5,305 nt of DNA from an uncultured Garciella sp. (GTDB lineage Bacteria; Bacillota; Clostridia; Eubacteriales; Garciellaceae): the NCBI GenBank assembly GCA_900555725.1, contig USMD01000113.1, forward strand, positions 1-5,305, written 5' to 3'. The notes beneath the pieces are model-generated. The model did not search any database and was not told where the DNA came from. It worked only from the letters and a program-made list of their open reading frames with translations. Below, piece after piece: positions 5,260 through 5,305 of the stretch. A program made the translations under genes and the position numbers. How positions within the stretch are numbered: position 1 is the first letter of the stretch; each line of letters starts with the position of its first letter.

Positions 5260-5305
5260 CTGTCTCTTATACACATCTCCGAGCCCACGAGACAGGCAGA
5301 AATCT
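5260..5305 (-). other. Nextera read-2/i7 adapter with index (artefact)
   Basis: The Tn5 mosaic end (CTGTCTCTTATACACATCT) occupies 5260-5278 and the read-2 tail CCGAGCCCACGAGAC occupies 5279-5293. The 8-base i7 index AGGCAGAA is at 5294-5301, and ATCT, the start of the P7 sequence, is at 5302-5305. It is not genomic. On the minus strand it gives rise to the false peptide MGSEMCIRDR. Confidence 0.98.

Overview
This is an AT-rich window with strong AGGAGG-type ribosome binding sites and clostridial-looking proteins. It most likely comes from a low-G+C Firmicute (Clostridia or a relative); the genus cannot be told. It is a complete short contig: both ends are untrimmed Illumina Nextera adapter (1-32 and 5260-5305, the latter including the i7 index AGGCAGAA), so genuine genomic sequence runs only from 33 to 5259.

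Layout: (1) 33-575 (+), the last 180 residues of the chaperonin GroEL. (2) 578-621, a perfect 44-nt palindrome acting as a shared terminator for groEL and the converging next gene. (3) 613-1476 (-), a LysR-type regulator that resembles the citrate-responsive aconitase regulator CcpC of Bacillus. (4) 1477-1966, a 490-nt divergent intergenic region with no protein gene but much structure: an exact CcpC-type box, a 24-25 bp hairpin, a possible promoter, and about 270 nt that fold into several strong helices just before the next start codon. (5) 1967-3926 (+), a monomeric aconitase of about 652 residues, split by one extra base in a G6 run at 3077-3082. (6) 3959-5259 (+), a 2-hydroxycarboxylate (citrate/malate-type) transporter, also split by an apparent one-base loss near 5090 and then cut by the contig end.

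Functionally, 613-5259 reads as a citrate module: a sodium- or proton-coupled citrate/malate carrier, the enzyme converting citrate to isocitrate, and a divergent LysR regulator probably sensing citrate. The item most worth following up is the structured RNA-like leader (about 1660-1945) ahead of the aconitase, which I could not match to any riboswitch or ncRNA consensus I know. The two frame breaks in functionally linked genes are either true gene decay or sequence errors; the untrimmed adapters show that the assembly was not fully cleaned.
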